Shown piece after piece: positions 43,674-52,054 of a stretch of DNA of 59,798 nucleotides. The DNA comes from Bacteroidia bacterium (GTDB taxonomy: Bacteria; Bacteroidota; Bacteroidia; AKYH767-A; OLB10). Location: assembly GCA_016788065.1 (NCBI GenBank), contig JAEUTI010000090.1, forward strand, positions 1-59,798, in the 5' to 3' direction. Below the pieces are notes generated by a model that worked only from the letters and a program-made list of their open reading frames with translations, was not told the DNA's origin and ran no database searches. The translations under genes were made by a program, and so were the position numbers. Each line of letters opens with the position of its first letter. Position 1 is the first letter of the stretch.

Positions 43674-43719
43674 ACTGTTACAGTATTAAAACTGTTTACT
43701 TACCATAGGCTTAAATAGA

Positions 43720-44466
43720 ATGAAAACAACCATACCAACCACTCCTGTAACACCTTATGGTGGCAAAATAGACACCAAAAAAGGTGAAGTGGCTCTCATG
43801 TTCGACAATATTTCGCCCAAATATGATTTTCTGAATCATTTGCTTTCAATGGGCATCGATAAAGGATGGCGCAAAACGGCAATTGCTTACTTGAAAAATA
43901 ATCCCCCAAAACATTTACTCGATATTGCAACCGGAACAGGTGATTTTGCCATAAGTGCACTTTCCATCAATCCGGGAAAAATTACAGGAGTCGATATTTC
44001 GGAAGGCATGCTTGCTGTGGGCAGAAAAAAAATTCAAGAAAAGGGATTAGAACAAAAGATCACACTTACCTACGGTGACTCTGAAAATTTACCTTTCGCC
44101 GATCATACATTTGATGCTGCTATTGTAGCATTTGGTGTTCGTAATTTTGAGAATCTGGACAAAGGACTATCAGACATCTTCCGCGTGCTGCAACCCGGGT
44201 CACGGTTTGTGGTTCTCGAATTTTCACGGCCTGAATCCTTTCCGGTTAAACAATTCTACTGGTTCTATTTCCGTTTCATCTTGCCCGTTATTGGCAAAAT
44301 GGTTTCGAAAGATGCCCGTGCATATACGTATTTGCCTGAATCTGTGAAGGTTTTCCCCGACGGACAAGCATTTATGGACCGCATGACCAAAGCAGGATTT
44401 AAAAATGTAACTCAAAAAAAACTCACATTTGGAATCGCCTCCGTATATTGCGGTGACAAGCCATAG
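43720..44466 (+). CDS. ubiE: Demethylmenaquinone methyltransferase (UbiE/MenG)
   Basis: The enzyme makes the last methylation in menaquinone synthesis with S-adenosylmethionine. The 248-residue protein has the family's signature MFDNISPKYDFLNHLLSMGIDKGWR (split: NISPKYDFLNHLLS and GIDKGWRK), the SAM-binding LLDIATGTGDFA, GVDISEGMLAVGRKK, GDSENLPFADHTFDA and the motif FGVRNFENLDKGL. Since nothing in the window suggests ubiquinone synthesis, menaquinone is the likely product and the quinone that complex I reduces. It is followed by the 60-bp tandem repeat and then by porT on the same strand. Confidence 0.95.
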   Translation: MKTTIPTTPVTPYGGKIDTKKGEVALMFDNISPKYDFLNHLLSMGIDKGWRKTAIAYLKNNPPKHLLDIATGTGDFAISALSINPGKITGVDISEGMLAVGRKKIQEKGLEQKITLTYGDSENLPFADHTFDAAIVAFGVRNFENLDKGLSDIFRVLQPGSRFVVLEFSRPESFPVKQFYWFYFRFILPVIGKMVSKDARAYTYLPESVKVFPDGQAFMDRMTKAGFKNVTQKKLTFGIASVYCGDKP

Positions 44467-44474
44467 GCGCTAAA

Positions 44475-44616
44475 TTTCCATGGGCTTCAGCCCATGGAAA
44501 AATAAAAAGGCGTTATCCATTCAAATACATAAATAGCAGATGGGTTTCAACCCATTGAAAAATAAAAAGGCGTTATCCATTCAAATACATAAATAGCAGA
44601 TGGGCTTCAACCCATT
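44475..44616. repeat. 60-bp tandem repeat (about 2.3 copies) with a hairpin in each unit
   Basis: Copies begin at 44481, 44541 and 44601, with a period of exactly 60. Each starts with a palindrome: tgggcttcagccca, tgggtttcaaccca and tgggcttcaaccca. The remaining 46 bases of copies 1 and 2 are almost identical (aataaaaaggcgttatccat, then tcaaatacataaatagcaga). The first copy sits in a longer, perfect 11-bp stem (44475-44500) with a TTCA loop. There is no T-run, so it is not a simple terminator. It resembles the REP-like hairpin sequences scattered between genes in many Bacteroidota genomes. Confidence 0.85.
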
Positions 44617-44631
44617 ACAAAACAAATAAAA

Positions 44632-45378
44632 TTGAACCCCATCAAATCAATCACAAATAATCTCTTAATAAAATATGCGAAAGCATCTTTCGTACTATTA
44701 TCTTTATTGTTATCTATTCCCTTATCATCTTATTCGCAAGAACGTAAAGTCGAAAACCTTCCTAAGTACGACAAGCAAAAAATTCACTTCGGATTTTTAT
44801 TAGGAATAAACACCACCGATTTCACCATTCGCAGAATTGGTAATTTCAATTCATTAGATTCTCTATACATTGTGGAGTCAGCTCCTCAAACCGGATTTAA
44901 TCTGGGAATTATCGGCAACCTGCGATTGGGAGAACACTTCGATTTGCGTTTTGTGCCTGATCTGGCATTTTCACAGCGTAACCTCGATTACACCTTTTAT
45001 GAGAATGGCAAACTGGTTGTCACCACCAAAGAAATTGAGTCTTCCTTTCTGGAATTTCCACTGGAATTGAAATTTAAATCGAGAAGAATAAACAATTACA
45101 GAGGTTATGTAATTGCAGGTATCAAATATTCAATTGATATGGTTTCACAGGCTAAAGTTGAAAATGCCGATAAAGATTTCGTGAAACTGAAACGTAAAGA
45201 TTACGGTTATTCGATTGGCTTAGGCTTCGATTTTTATCTCGAGCGATTCAAATTTGCACCAGAAATAAAAATGTATCACGGTCTGAATAACCTATTGGTC
45301 GATGATCCTAAAATTTTCTCTTCTTCACTCTCATCATTGAGATCCAAAATATTCCTGATCTCTTTCACTTTCGAATAA
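44632..45378 (+). CDS. porT: PorT-family outer-membrane protein (T9SS component)
   Basis: The 248-residue protein has a signal peptide (SFVLLSLLLSIPLSSYSQ) and then alternating strands typical of an eight-stranded outer-membrane barrel: KIHFGFLLGINTTDFTIR, FNLGIIGNLRLGEHFDLRFV, SFLEFPLELKFKSRR and DYGYSIGLGFDFYLERF. This agrees with the PorT family, an outer-membrane protein needed for type IX secretion and gliding or gingipain export, and the location just after ubiE supports it. The first usable start is a TTG at 44632, only 15 bases after the tandem repeat; there is no ATG before the signal peptide. This unusual start and the repeat in its leader may lower or regulate expression. Confidence 0.85.
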   Translation: MNPIKSITNNLLIKYAKASFVLLSLLLSIPLSSYSQERKVENLPKYDKQKIHFGFLLGINTTDFTIRRIGNFNSLDSLYIVESAPQTGFNLGIIGNLRLGEHFDLRFVPDLAFSQRNLDYTFYENGKLVVTTKEIESSFLEFPLELKFKSRRINNYRGYVIAGIKYSIDMVSQAKVENADKDFVKLKRKDYGYSIGLGFDFYLERFKFAPEIKMYHGLNNLLVDDPKIFSSSLSSLRSKIFLISFTFE

Positions 45379-45393
45379 AACGAAAACCTTTGC

Positions 45394-46980
45394 ATGATTA
45401 AAAGCATTGAGCTTGTTATTCCACCCGAAGAGGCGGCTGATGAGCAAAAAGTAAAAGCACTGGCTGCCTCACTTTCCGGAATATCACCAACTGAAATCAG
45501 TGCGCTGGTAATTAAGAAAAGATCTATCGATGCCAGAAGCAGGAACATAACAGTGAGACTGGTAATTGATCTTTTCACCAATGAATTACCCGAACCAACT
45601 ATATTCACCCGCCAATTACAAAAAGTAACGAATTGCGAACCGGTAGTGGTAATTGGAAGTGGCCCGGCTGGACTTTTTGCGGCCATCCGACTCATTGAAC
45701 TGGGATTTCGTCCAGTCATTGTTGAACGCGGTAAGAATGTAAAAGAACGTCGCCGTGATCTGGCTGACCTTAATAAAAAACGCATCGTAAATCCCGATTC
45801 CAATTACTGTTTTGGAGAAGGTGGTGCAGGAACATATTCTGATGGCAAGTTGTATACCCGATCTGATAAGCGAGGAAACATCAAAAATGTGCTCGATACT
45901 TTTATTCAGTTTGGCGCTTCACAAGATATAGCAATTGATGCCCATCCGCATATCGGAACGAACAAGTTGCCCGGAATCATTGAGTCGATGCGAAAAGCCA
46001 TTGAAGATGCAGGAGGAACTATACTCTTTTCATCTCGATTTTCAGGCTTTGTGTTAAAGGCAAAACATATATGCGGAGTCCGTTATAAAAACACAGCCGG
46101 TTCCGAATCAGAAACTACAATTCAAACCAAAGCTGTCATTTTAGCTACCGGACATTCTGCCAGGGATGTTTTTGAATATCTCCACCAGGAAAAAATATTA
46201 ATTGAAGCCAAACCGCTTGCGATTGGTGTACGGATTGAGCATCCACAACAGCTTATCGATAAAATTCAATACCATTGCGATTCGCGGAGTATGTACCTTC
46301 CTCCTGCTGCTTATGGAGTCTCTGCACAATCGGATGGTCGGGGTGTATATTCGTTTTGTATGTGTCCGGGAGGAATAATCGCAGTAGCATCAACAGCTCC
46401 CGGTGAACTGGTTGTAAATGGCTGGTCACCTTCCAAAAGAAATAACCCCTTTGCAAATTCAGGAATGGTAGTCAGTGTTGGAGAACCTGATTTTGCCCCT
46501 TTCCAAAAAGATGGTGAACTGCGCGCACTCAGGTTTCAGGCTTCTATTGAACAAAAAGCATTTGCTTCTGGCGGACATGATCTCACTGCACCGGCACAAC
46601 GAATGATGGATTTTATTGCCGGAAAAAATTCGGCCACACTGCCAACATGTTCGTATATTCCCGGATTGAAAAGTGTTTCTCTTGCCGATGTGCTTCCTAA
46701 ACCGATAACTGCTGCTTTGCGGGAGGGACTCACCCAATTTGGCAAGAAAATGCGTGGATATGGCACCAATGAAGCGGTATTAGTGGCAACTGAATCCCGC
46801 ACATCATCACCGGTGCGAATACCAAGAGATAAAGAAACACTTATGCATCCTGAAATTAATGGTTTCTTCCCTTGCGGGGAAGGTGCCGGTTATGCAGGTG
46901 GCATTGTAAGTGCTGCAATTGATGGCGAAAAAGTTGCTGTGGCCTGTGCTACATTCCTTCACCACTCAAAACGAAATTGA
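45394..46980 (+). CDS. FAD-dependent dehydrogenase (COG2509-type)
   Basis: The 528-residue protein has a ferredoxin-like N-terminal region (about 1-80), then a dinucleotide-binding motif VVVIGSGPAGLFAAIRLIE (about 89-107) and PVIVERGKNVKER. Also visible are the family's CFGEGGAGTYSDGKLYTR, DAHPHIGTNKLP, ILATGHSARDVFEYL, FCMCPGGIIAVAST and the C-terminal PCGEGAGYAGGIVSAAIDGE. These features place it with the uncharacterised FAD-dependent dehydrogenases of the COG2509 group. It is probably a cytoplasmic NAD(P)/FAD oxidoreductase; the substrate is not known to me. It lies 15 bases after porT and overlaps the convergent minus-strand gene by 22 bases at the stops. Confidence 0.88.
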   Translation: MIKSIELVIPPEEAADEQKVKALAASLSGISPTEISALVIKKRSIDARSRNITVRLVIDLFTNELPEPTIFTRQLQKVTNCEPVVVIGSGPAGLFAAIRLIELGFRPVIVERGKNVKERRRDLADLNKKRIVNPDSNYCFGEGGAGTYSDGKLYTRSDKRGNIKNVLDTFIQFGASQDIAIDAHPHIGTNKLPGIIESMRKAIEDAGGTILFSSRFSGFVLKAKHICGVRYKNTAGSESETTIQTKAVILATGHSARDVFEYLHQEKILIEAKPLAIGVRIEHPQQLIDKIQYHCDSRSMYLPPAAYGVSAQSDGRGVYSFCMCPGGIIAVASTAPGELVVNGWSPSKRNNPFANSGMVVSVGEPDFAPFQKDGELRALRFQASIEQKAFASGGHDLTAPAQRMMDFIAGKNSATLPTCSYIPGLKSVSLADVLPKPITAALREGLTQFGKKMRGYGTNEAVLVATESRTSSPVRIPRDKETLMHPEINGFFPCGEGAGYAGGIVSAAIDGEKVAVACATFLHHSKRN

Positions 46981-49031
46981 ATTTTCACTTCCTCCTTTTT
47001 ATTTCCTGCTATTTCTTCGTACCCACTTCCAATGACTTCACGATTGCTGTAGGCAGAGATCGAGTATCGCAACCAGCAATCGATTCCTTTTCTGATTTTT
47101 ATTCTGGTGTTGAAGTAAAATCGGGAACCCCGATAATAATATGCAGGAATGGAATATCCGTATAAAACATCATTTTCATAGGAATAAATTCTGCTATCAT
47201 AGCTATCCGTATCAAACATGGCATATCTGAAATTAAACGACAACGGAAAACTCATTGGATGAAACTGAACATCCTGCATCACAGCAAATCCTTGTTCCGA
47301 TTCACCTGCATATTTATAACTTACTACTTCTACCCTGCTTCGAATGGTAAACGAAGAACTGATTTTTGTGGTGAGATGAAATCTTAGCCCCTTTTGAGTT
47401 ACTTCCGTTATTGAATTAATAAGCACGAATTCTTCTGGCAGGTTCAACATTTTCTGCGAATATCGTCCCCGAACATATAACGATGTTTTACGTGATGGTG
47501 AATAGGTAATAGTACCACTAAACTCCTCCCCGCCTGATGGCCCATCCGTTCTGTAACGCAACCAGGGAAAGTAAAAACGATCATAAGAACAAAGTACCGA
47601 AATAGTCTTTACCGGCTTCACCGATATGCCTGCATAAAAACCTTGCTCATTTGTATTGTTTCCGCTTTCTTTAAATGCTCCAGAAGTTAATGATTGAAAA
47701 TTACGCGGATAATTCCTATGCAAAATTGAAATTGCCATAGTAGGATGCAATCCCATAGTAAAGCCATTCAAAAAAGCAATACTGCCGTTGGGCGATGCTG
47801 CTACTTCACCAAAAAAACTAATATTCCGGATTAACCAGGCATAATCGAAGCCTGCATTCATTAACGATTTTCCTCTGAAATCAAATTGATTGTATGGCTT
47901 TACTTCTTTATTAAATTGTTCCGTAAAAATTGTATTCACCATAGTCAGGCCCAATGACAGCTGTCTCTTGCGGTAACCGATATGTCCTCCATAAAACAAT
48001 TCATCGATTGCTTTTCTGTCAGCATATTCACTTTCTGTTCTGTGATAACCCGATTCCTGTAAGGATGTAAAATAACTTTCTGCATCGGAAGTGTCTTCAG
48101 CTTGAGAAATATTTGCATCAACTTTCCGGTAAGAGATAAATGCATCTGTTGTAAAGCTTCGTTTATTTAAGGAGAGTGCAATTCCCCGCTTAAAGAAGGC
48201 TTCGTTGGAAGAAGAATAAGGCTTAATACCGACACCATCCCGTCGTATTTGAACGGGATCAGCCGGTTTCCCACCTGATAATCCGGAGCTAAGTGTTAAT
48301 CCCTGACCATATCCAACCTGATAATCACCAATGGCAATTAGTGCAAACGGACCAACATTTCGGATTGCATAATGGGCTGTATAAAAATCGAAGCCACCCC
48401 TTTTCTGATTTCCTTTAAAAAATTGTTCACCTGCATCCTTATCTGCGGTAAATCCCCAGCTGATTTTCTTCATGAATGAAAAACGGTATCTGGTATAAAT
48501 GGCTAAGGGACTTCCCAAATAAGGCCTGCTACCGTCTTCTATGTACCCGTTCTTTTCCTGCAAAACGAACTGAACTCTTGAAATAAGCTGATGCTTTCCT
48601 TCTCTGATCATCCGACCAAAATCTGCATTAGGATCATCAAAATACTTTCCGGTGCTGAGATATGGTTCCAGCTCTCGGAGTATAGTTTCATCAAACCCTG
48701 GAACGACCTGCAACTCCTGAATGGCGAGAAAATCACCAAACCGCTGCCGATGAAAAATCAACGAACTTATTTGTAAAGGTGTGAACAACTTCGAATCATA
48801 CAATTCATTGGCATCTGATTTGTTTATATTTAAAGGATGCTCTTTAAAATATTCCAGTACTTCCGTTAATTCCGATAAATCGATTTCACTTTCTCCTTCG
48901 CCGGCATTGTTTTCAAGTGCTTGTTCCATGCGAACCGATTGTTCTTCCTGAGCAAAAGCCGAAAGTCCGTTAGTGACCAGAAACAACAGAACCAGAATTT
49001 TGGCAAATGCATAAACTATTCTCAACATCAT
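46959..49031 (-). CDS. Outer-membrane barrel protein with N-terminal helix-hairpin-helix region
   Basis: The 690-residue protein has a signal peptide (VYAFAKILVLLFLVTNGLSAFA). Residues about 48-125 resemble two helix-hairpin-helix units of the ComEA kind (HPLNINKSDANELYDSKLFT, FGDFLAIQELQVVPGFDETI). The rest is a long series of amphipathic strands ending in KKEEVKIQFRFEW, whose final aromatic residue is typical of outer-membrane barrels. The helix-hairpin-helix part would face the periplasm. In competence proteins such motifs bind DNA, but here they may only contact protein. It overlaps the upstream gene at 49028 by 4 bases, and the two form an operon. The role is unknown. Confidence 0.82.
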   Translation of the reverse strand: MMLRIVYAFAKILVLLFLVTNGLSAFAQEEQSVRMEQALENNAGEGESEIDLSELTEVLEYFKEHPLNINKSDANELYDSKLFTPLQISSLIFHRQRFGDFLAIQELQVVPGFDETILRELEPYLSTGKYFDDPNADFGRMIREGKHQLISRVQFVLQEKNGYIEDGSRPYLGSPLAIYTRYRFSFMKKISWGFTADKDAGEQFFKGNQKRGGFDFYTAHYAIRNVGPFALIAIGDYQVGYGQGLTLSSGLSGGKPADPVQIRRDGVGIKPYSSSNEAFFKRGIALSLNKRSFTTDAFISYRKVDANISQAEDTSDAESYFTSLQESGYHRTESEYADRKAIDELFYGGHIGYRKRQLSLGLTMVNTIFTEQFNKEVKPYNQFDFRGKSLMNAGFDYAWLIRNISFFGEVAASPNGSIAFLNGFTMGLHPTMAISILHRNYPRNFQSLTSGAFKESGNNTNEQGFYAGISVKPVKTISVLCSYDRFYFPWLRYRTDGPSGGEEFSGTITYSPSRKTSLYVRGRYSQKMLNLPEEFVLINSITEVTQKGLRFHLTTKISSSFTIRSRVEVVSYKYAGESEQGFAVMQDVQFHPMSFPLSFNFRYAMFDTDSYDSRIYSYENDVLYGYSIPAYYYRGSRFYFNTRIKIRKGIDCWLRYSISAYSNREVIGSGYEEIAGNKKEEVKIQFRFEW

Positions 49032-49852
49032 TTTTTATTCCAGATTAGGGTTAGTTGAGGCGAAAAGCCCATTAGTTCATGGTATGAAGTAACCGTTGCT
49101 ATTTCGAACCGACTACTGTTAAAAGAAAATCCCATAAAAACAGGCTCGGCACCTCCCGAAACACCTGCAGTAAAACCAATTCGTTTCGAGATATGATAAT
49201 TGATTGACGCAGTTACAAGCTCCTTTGTGTTTCCGGTCTTAGTAACCTGAATGTTCCATTCGGCATGCTCACCCGGTATAAAGGAAATGCCTGTTTTATA
49301 GATGGCATATAATCTTTCGTTTAATGCGTCATTAATTTTAGGTTGTGAGGGATTAAAAACCGACATCCCCCAACGCAATTGAGAAGTGAGTTTTATTTGA
49401 ATACCGGCTGTCAAAGTAAACACATTGGCATTACCATAATCTTCATCTATATGTAATGCAAGCATCTCAAAACGCAATCCTGCTGAAACAGATGAACCAA
49501 ATCGACGAGCTACCGAAATTCCTGCCTGCTGGCGTTTAAATGCTGTGTATCCCGTTTGCTGATATCCTAATCCCAGCACCGCAAAATCTTTGGCAGGAAG
49601 CACCATTCCAAATCCTGTAGTGGCCAATTCCCTGAGCAACCACCTGTTCTTATAAAAAACACCGGCACCAAAAGCTTCTGCCCCAGCCAAGCCGGCCGGA
49701 TTATTCAGAGTCGACCAAACACCCTGCTGAAGCACTACTGTTCCGGTTAACGGAAACCACGACTTATTTGATACGGATTGGCTTCTTACCTGAGTACTGA
49801 GAACAATTAATGGCACTATCCAAAAACCGAACCACCTGATTGAAAAATTCAT
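49028..49852 (-). CDS. PorV/PorQ-like outer-membrane barrel protein
   Basis: I take the ATG at 49852 (MNFSIRW); the frame is open to 49888. That gives about 274 residues with a signal peptide (FWIVPLIVLSTQVRSQS). The mature start, LQQGVWSTLNNPAGLAG, is like that of the PorV/PorQ group of FadL-related outer-membrane barrels, where an asparagine-proline motif near the N-terminus is common. Alternating strands follow (GFGMVLPAKDFAVLGLGYQQ, GISVARRFGSSVSAGLRFEM, GFTAGVSGGAEPVFMGFSF). PorV carries T9SS cargo at the surface; whether this one does is open. It is translationally coupled to the large barrel protein downstream. Confidence 0.75.
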   Translation of the reverse strand: MNFSIRWFGFWIVPLIVLSTQVRSQSVSNKSWFPLTGTVVLQQGVWSTLNNPAGLAGAEAFGAGVFYKNRWLLRELATTGFGMVLPAKDFAVLGLGYQQTGYTAFKRQQAGISVARRFGSSVSAGLRFEMLALHIDEDYGNANVFTLTAGIQIKLTSQLRWGMSVFNPSQPKINDALNERLYAIYKTGISFIPGEHAEWNIQVTKTGNTKELVTASINYHISKRIGFTAGVSGGAEPVFMGFSFNSSRFEIATVTSYHELMGFSPQLTLIWNKK

Positions 49853-49885
49853 TTTAAAAACAGTTTGAAAAATCTGATTACACTG

Positions 49886-49893
49886 CAAAATTA
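49886..49893 (-). promoter_or_regulatory. -7 element for the outer-membrane protein pair (TAATTTTG)
   Basis: On the minus strand, TAATTTTG matches TAnnTTTG and lies about 33 bases upstream of the ATG at 49852. Confidence 0.45.
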
Positions 49894-50028
49894 ATCAAAA
49901 TTTAAAAAATGCAACATCCCACATTAAAATAGTCGTTTATACATTTGTGCGAAAAATAGCTGGTACCTTTAAGTAAAGAGACAACCTTTTCTTAACATTG
50001 ACTTAATATCCCTGTAAAAGGCTCGCCG

Positions 50029-50036
50029 TACTTTTG
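50029..50036 (+). promoter_or_regulatory. -7 element (TACTTTTG) of the envelope operon
   Basis: TACTTTTG matches TAnnTTTG and lies 17 bases before the ATG of the small ORF at 50054, which supports transcription of that ORF. Confidence 0.5.
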
Positions 50037-50053
50037 CATTGAAATAAAACTTC

Positions 50054-50182
50054 ATGCATAAAAATATTTTTTCAATTGCAGAAACTTTACTCCATCCCCT
50101 ATGGAGCCTTTTAAATAAATTGCTGTTATTCAATTGGCGTAAAAACAGTGCAGGATTTCATTACCGATACAAATTCAAATGA
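50054..50182 (+). CDS. Small 42-residue protein, translationally coupled to the phosphoesterase gene
   Basis: A 42-codon frame begins with ATG shortly after the promoter-like element. Its TGA stop overlaps the ATG of the phosphoesterase gene (ATGA at 50179-50182), a common sign of translational coupling. The predicted peptide has a hydrophobic middle (AETLLHPLWSLLNKLLLFNW) and a basic end (RKNSAGFHYRYKFK). It could be a small membrane-associated protein or a leader peptide that couples translation. A hairpin lies within it (ctccat at 50090-50095 pairs with atggag at 50101-50106). No family is recognised, and it could be chance; the overlap and the basic, amphipathic character are the main support. 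Confidence 0.5.
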   Translation: MHKNIFSIAETLLHPLWSLLNKLLLFNWRKNSAGFHYRYKFK

Positions 50183-51048
50183 AAGAAGAGACCAAATCCG
50201 GAAAAAGAAAAGTTGAACTGGTAGTAATTTCGGATGTGCATTTAGGCACTTATGGTTGTCACGCAAAAGAGCTGGTACGTTACATGAAGAGTATAAAACC
50301 GAAAACGGTAGTACTCAATGGCGATATCATAGACATCTGGCAATTCAGCAAGGGATTTTGGCCTAAGGCACACATGCAGGTGGTGCGACAAATAATTGCG
50401 TGGGCAACCAAGGGCACAAAAGTATACTACATCACCGGGAATCATGATGAGATGTTGCGCAGGTTTACCGGTTTTGAACTGGGAAATCTGAAAATCGAAA
50501 ATAAATTATTACTCGATCTGGATGGTAAAAAAGCCTGGATTTTCCATGGTGATGTGTTTGATGTTACCATGCAACATGCGAGATGGCTCACCAAACTGGG
50601 CTCTGTTGGTTACGATATGTTGATCCTGATTAATGCAGCATGCAACTGGACATTACAAAAATTAGGAAAACCTAAAATTTCACTCTCACAAAAAGTGAAG
50701 AATAGTGTCAAACAAGCAGTGAGTTTCATTAATAAATTCGAAGACACCTGTGCCGAGATTGCCATTGATAACTCTTACGATTATGTGGTGTGTGGACATA
50801 TTCATCATGCCGAAATAAAAAATATTGAAAAGGAAAATGGCAAAGTGATGTATCTGAATTCAGGAGATTGGGTTGAGAGTTTAACTGCGCTTGAATACCA
50901 TCATGGTGAATGGACACTTTTCAAATATAAAGAACATCAGTTTGCAGAAGAAGTTACAGAAGATGATGATGACTCCATGATATTCGCAGAGAAGTCAACC
51001 ATATTCAATAACCTCTTAAAAGAAATAAATCAATTTACTTCTCCATAA
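50179..51048 (+). CDS. Metallophosphoesterase (LpxH-like, UDP-2,3-diacylglucosamine diphosphatase type)
   Basis: The 289-residue protein has the full calcineurin-like metallophosphoesterase set: VVISDVHLGTYG, VLNGDIIDIW, ITGNHDEML, AWIFHGDVFD and VVCGHIHHAEI, all of which supply ligands for two metal ions. The FxxGD(I/V)xD-like spacing and the size are close to LpxH, which cleaves UDP-diacylglucosamine to lipid X in lipid A synthesis, and to related LpxG/LpxH2-type proteins. A hydrophobic segment around 135-150 (SVGYDMLILINAACNWTL) could touch the membrane. The next gene, a glycosyltransferase, starts 3 bases downstream. Given the context, a role in an envelope glycolipid is plausible; canonical LpxH may be encoded elsewhere. 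Confidence 0.87.
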   Translation: MKEETKSGKRKVELVVISDVHLGTYGCHAKELVRYMKSIKPKTVVLNGDIIDIWQFSKGFWPKAHMQVVRQIIAWATKGTKVYYITGNHDEMLRRFTGFELGNLKIENKLLLDLDGKKAWIFHGDVFDVTMQHARWLTKLGSVGYDMLILINAACNWTLQKLGKPKISLSQKVKNSVKQAVSFINKFEDTCAEIAIDNSYDYVVCGHIHHAEIKNIEKENGKVMYLNSGDWVESLTALEYHHGEWTLFKYKEHQFAEEVTEDDDDSMIFAEKSTIFNNLLKEINQFTSP

Positions 51049-51051
51049 CAA

Positions 51052-52041
51052 ATGAAAATTCTTTACGGGATTCAGGGAACAGGAAACGGGCATCTGACCA
51101 GAGCAATGGAACTGATTCCACATTTACAACAAAAGGGAGATGTTGAAATTCTCATAAGCGGTGAGCAATACGATCTGCCATTAACCATTGAACCAAACTA
51201 TCGCATGAAAGGTTTGTATTTTGTGTTTGGGAAAAATGGGGGCATCGATTTAAAAGCAACTTTTAATAAAATCAATTCTTTCCGCTTTATAAAAGAAATC
51301 AGAAATTTCCCAATTGAAAAATACGATTTAGTTATAAGCGATTTCGAACCCGTTTCAGCATGGGCATGCAACCGGGCAAATAAAAATTGTATCGGTCTAA
51401 GCAATCAGGCTGCTACACTGCATCCTCTTGCGCCCAAACCTAAAACATTCGACCCATTAGGAAAATTAATTCTGGAATACTATGCCCCTACTACCGTTTG
51501 CTATGGTTTTCATTTTAAAAAATTAAGTCCCCAGATATTTACTCCCATCATCCGCAAGGAAGTCAGGGCCTTGAAGCCGGAAAATAACGGACATTTTACC
51601 GTATATTTGCCTTCCTACGATGACACGAAGATTATAAAACATCTGAAAAAATTTGATCATCTGAAATGGCAGGTATTCTCCAAGCATTGTAAAAAAGCGT
51701 ACAAAGTGAAAAACATTCAGGTACATCCTATTCAGGGACAACTTTTTATGAACAGCATCGCTTCCGCATCGGGAATAATCAGCAATGCCGGTTTTGGAGC
51801 TACTTCTGAAGCCCTCTTTCTGGGAAAGAAATTGTTGGTCATTCCAATGAAAAACCAGTATGAGCAACAATGTAATGCTGCAATGTTAAAAAGCATGGGA
51901 GTGGCAACCATGAAGAGTATGAAATCGAAACATCATGCTATTTTAGAAGAATGGGTTGATGCCGGTCAAGTAGTGAAAGTTGATTATAAAGATCAATCGG
52001 CTGCCATTGTGGATACGATTCTAAAAAATCATAAATTCTGA
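51052..52041 (+). CDS. MurG-like glycosyltransferase (GT28-type)
   Basis: The 329-residue protein has the GT-B fold pattern of family 28-type transferases. It opens with LYGIQGTGNGHLTRAMELI, the glycine-rich loop that is expected to hold the acceptor or phosphate, and includes YDLVISDFEPVSAWACNR. Its C-terminal half has the donor-binding block ISNAGFGATSEALFLGKKLL and NQYEQQCNAAML. Such enzymes transfer a sugar from a nucleotide donor to a lipid or saccharide acceptor at the cytoplasmic face. MurG itself is longer and has other motifs, so this is a different member. It lies 3 bases after the phosphoesterase and 13 bases before the GH1 gene, so the three probably act on one pathway. Confidence 0.85.
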   Translation: MKILYGIQGTGNGHLTRAMELIPHLQQKGDVEILISGEQYDLPLTIEPNYRMKGLYFVFGKNGGIDLKATFNKINSFRFIKEIRNFPIEKYDLVISDFEPVSAWACNRANKNCIGLSNQAATLHPLAPKPKTFDPLGKLILEYYAPTTVCYGFHFKKLSPQIFTPIIRKEVRALKPENNGHFTVYLPSYDDTKIIKHLKKFDHLKWQVFSKHCKKAYKVKNIQVHPIQGQLFMNSIASASGIISNAGFGATSEALFLGKKLLVIPMKNQYEQQCNAAMLKSMGVATMKSMKSKHHAILEEWVDAGQVVKVDYKDQSAAIVDTILKNHKF

Positions 52042-52054
52042 TTCACTTTTGCCT

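Noticed and set aside
44475-44616. Possible CRISPR array or classical terminator at the tandem repeat
   Set aside because: The period of 60 has no variable spacers, so it is not CRISPR. No T-run follows the hairpins, so it is not a simple terminator.
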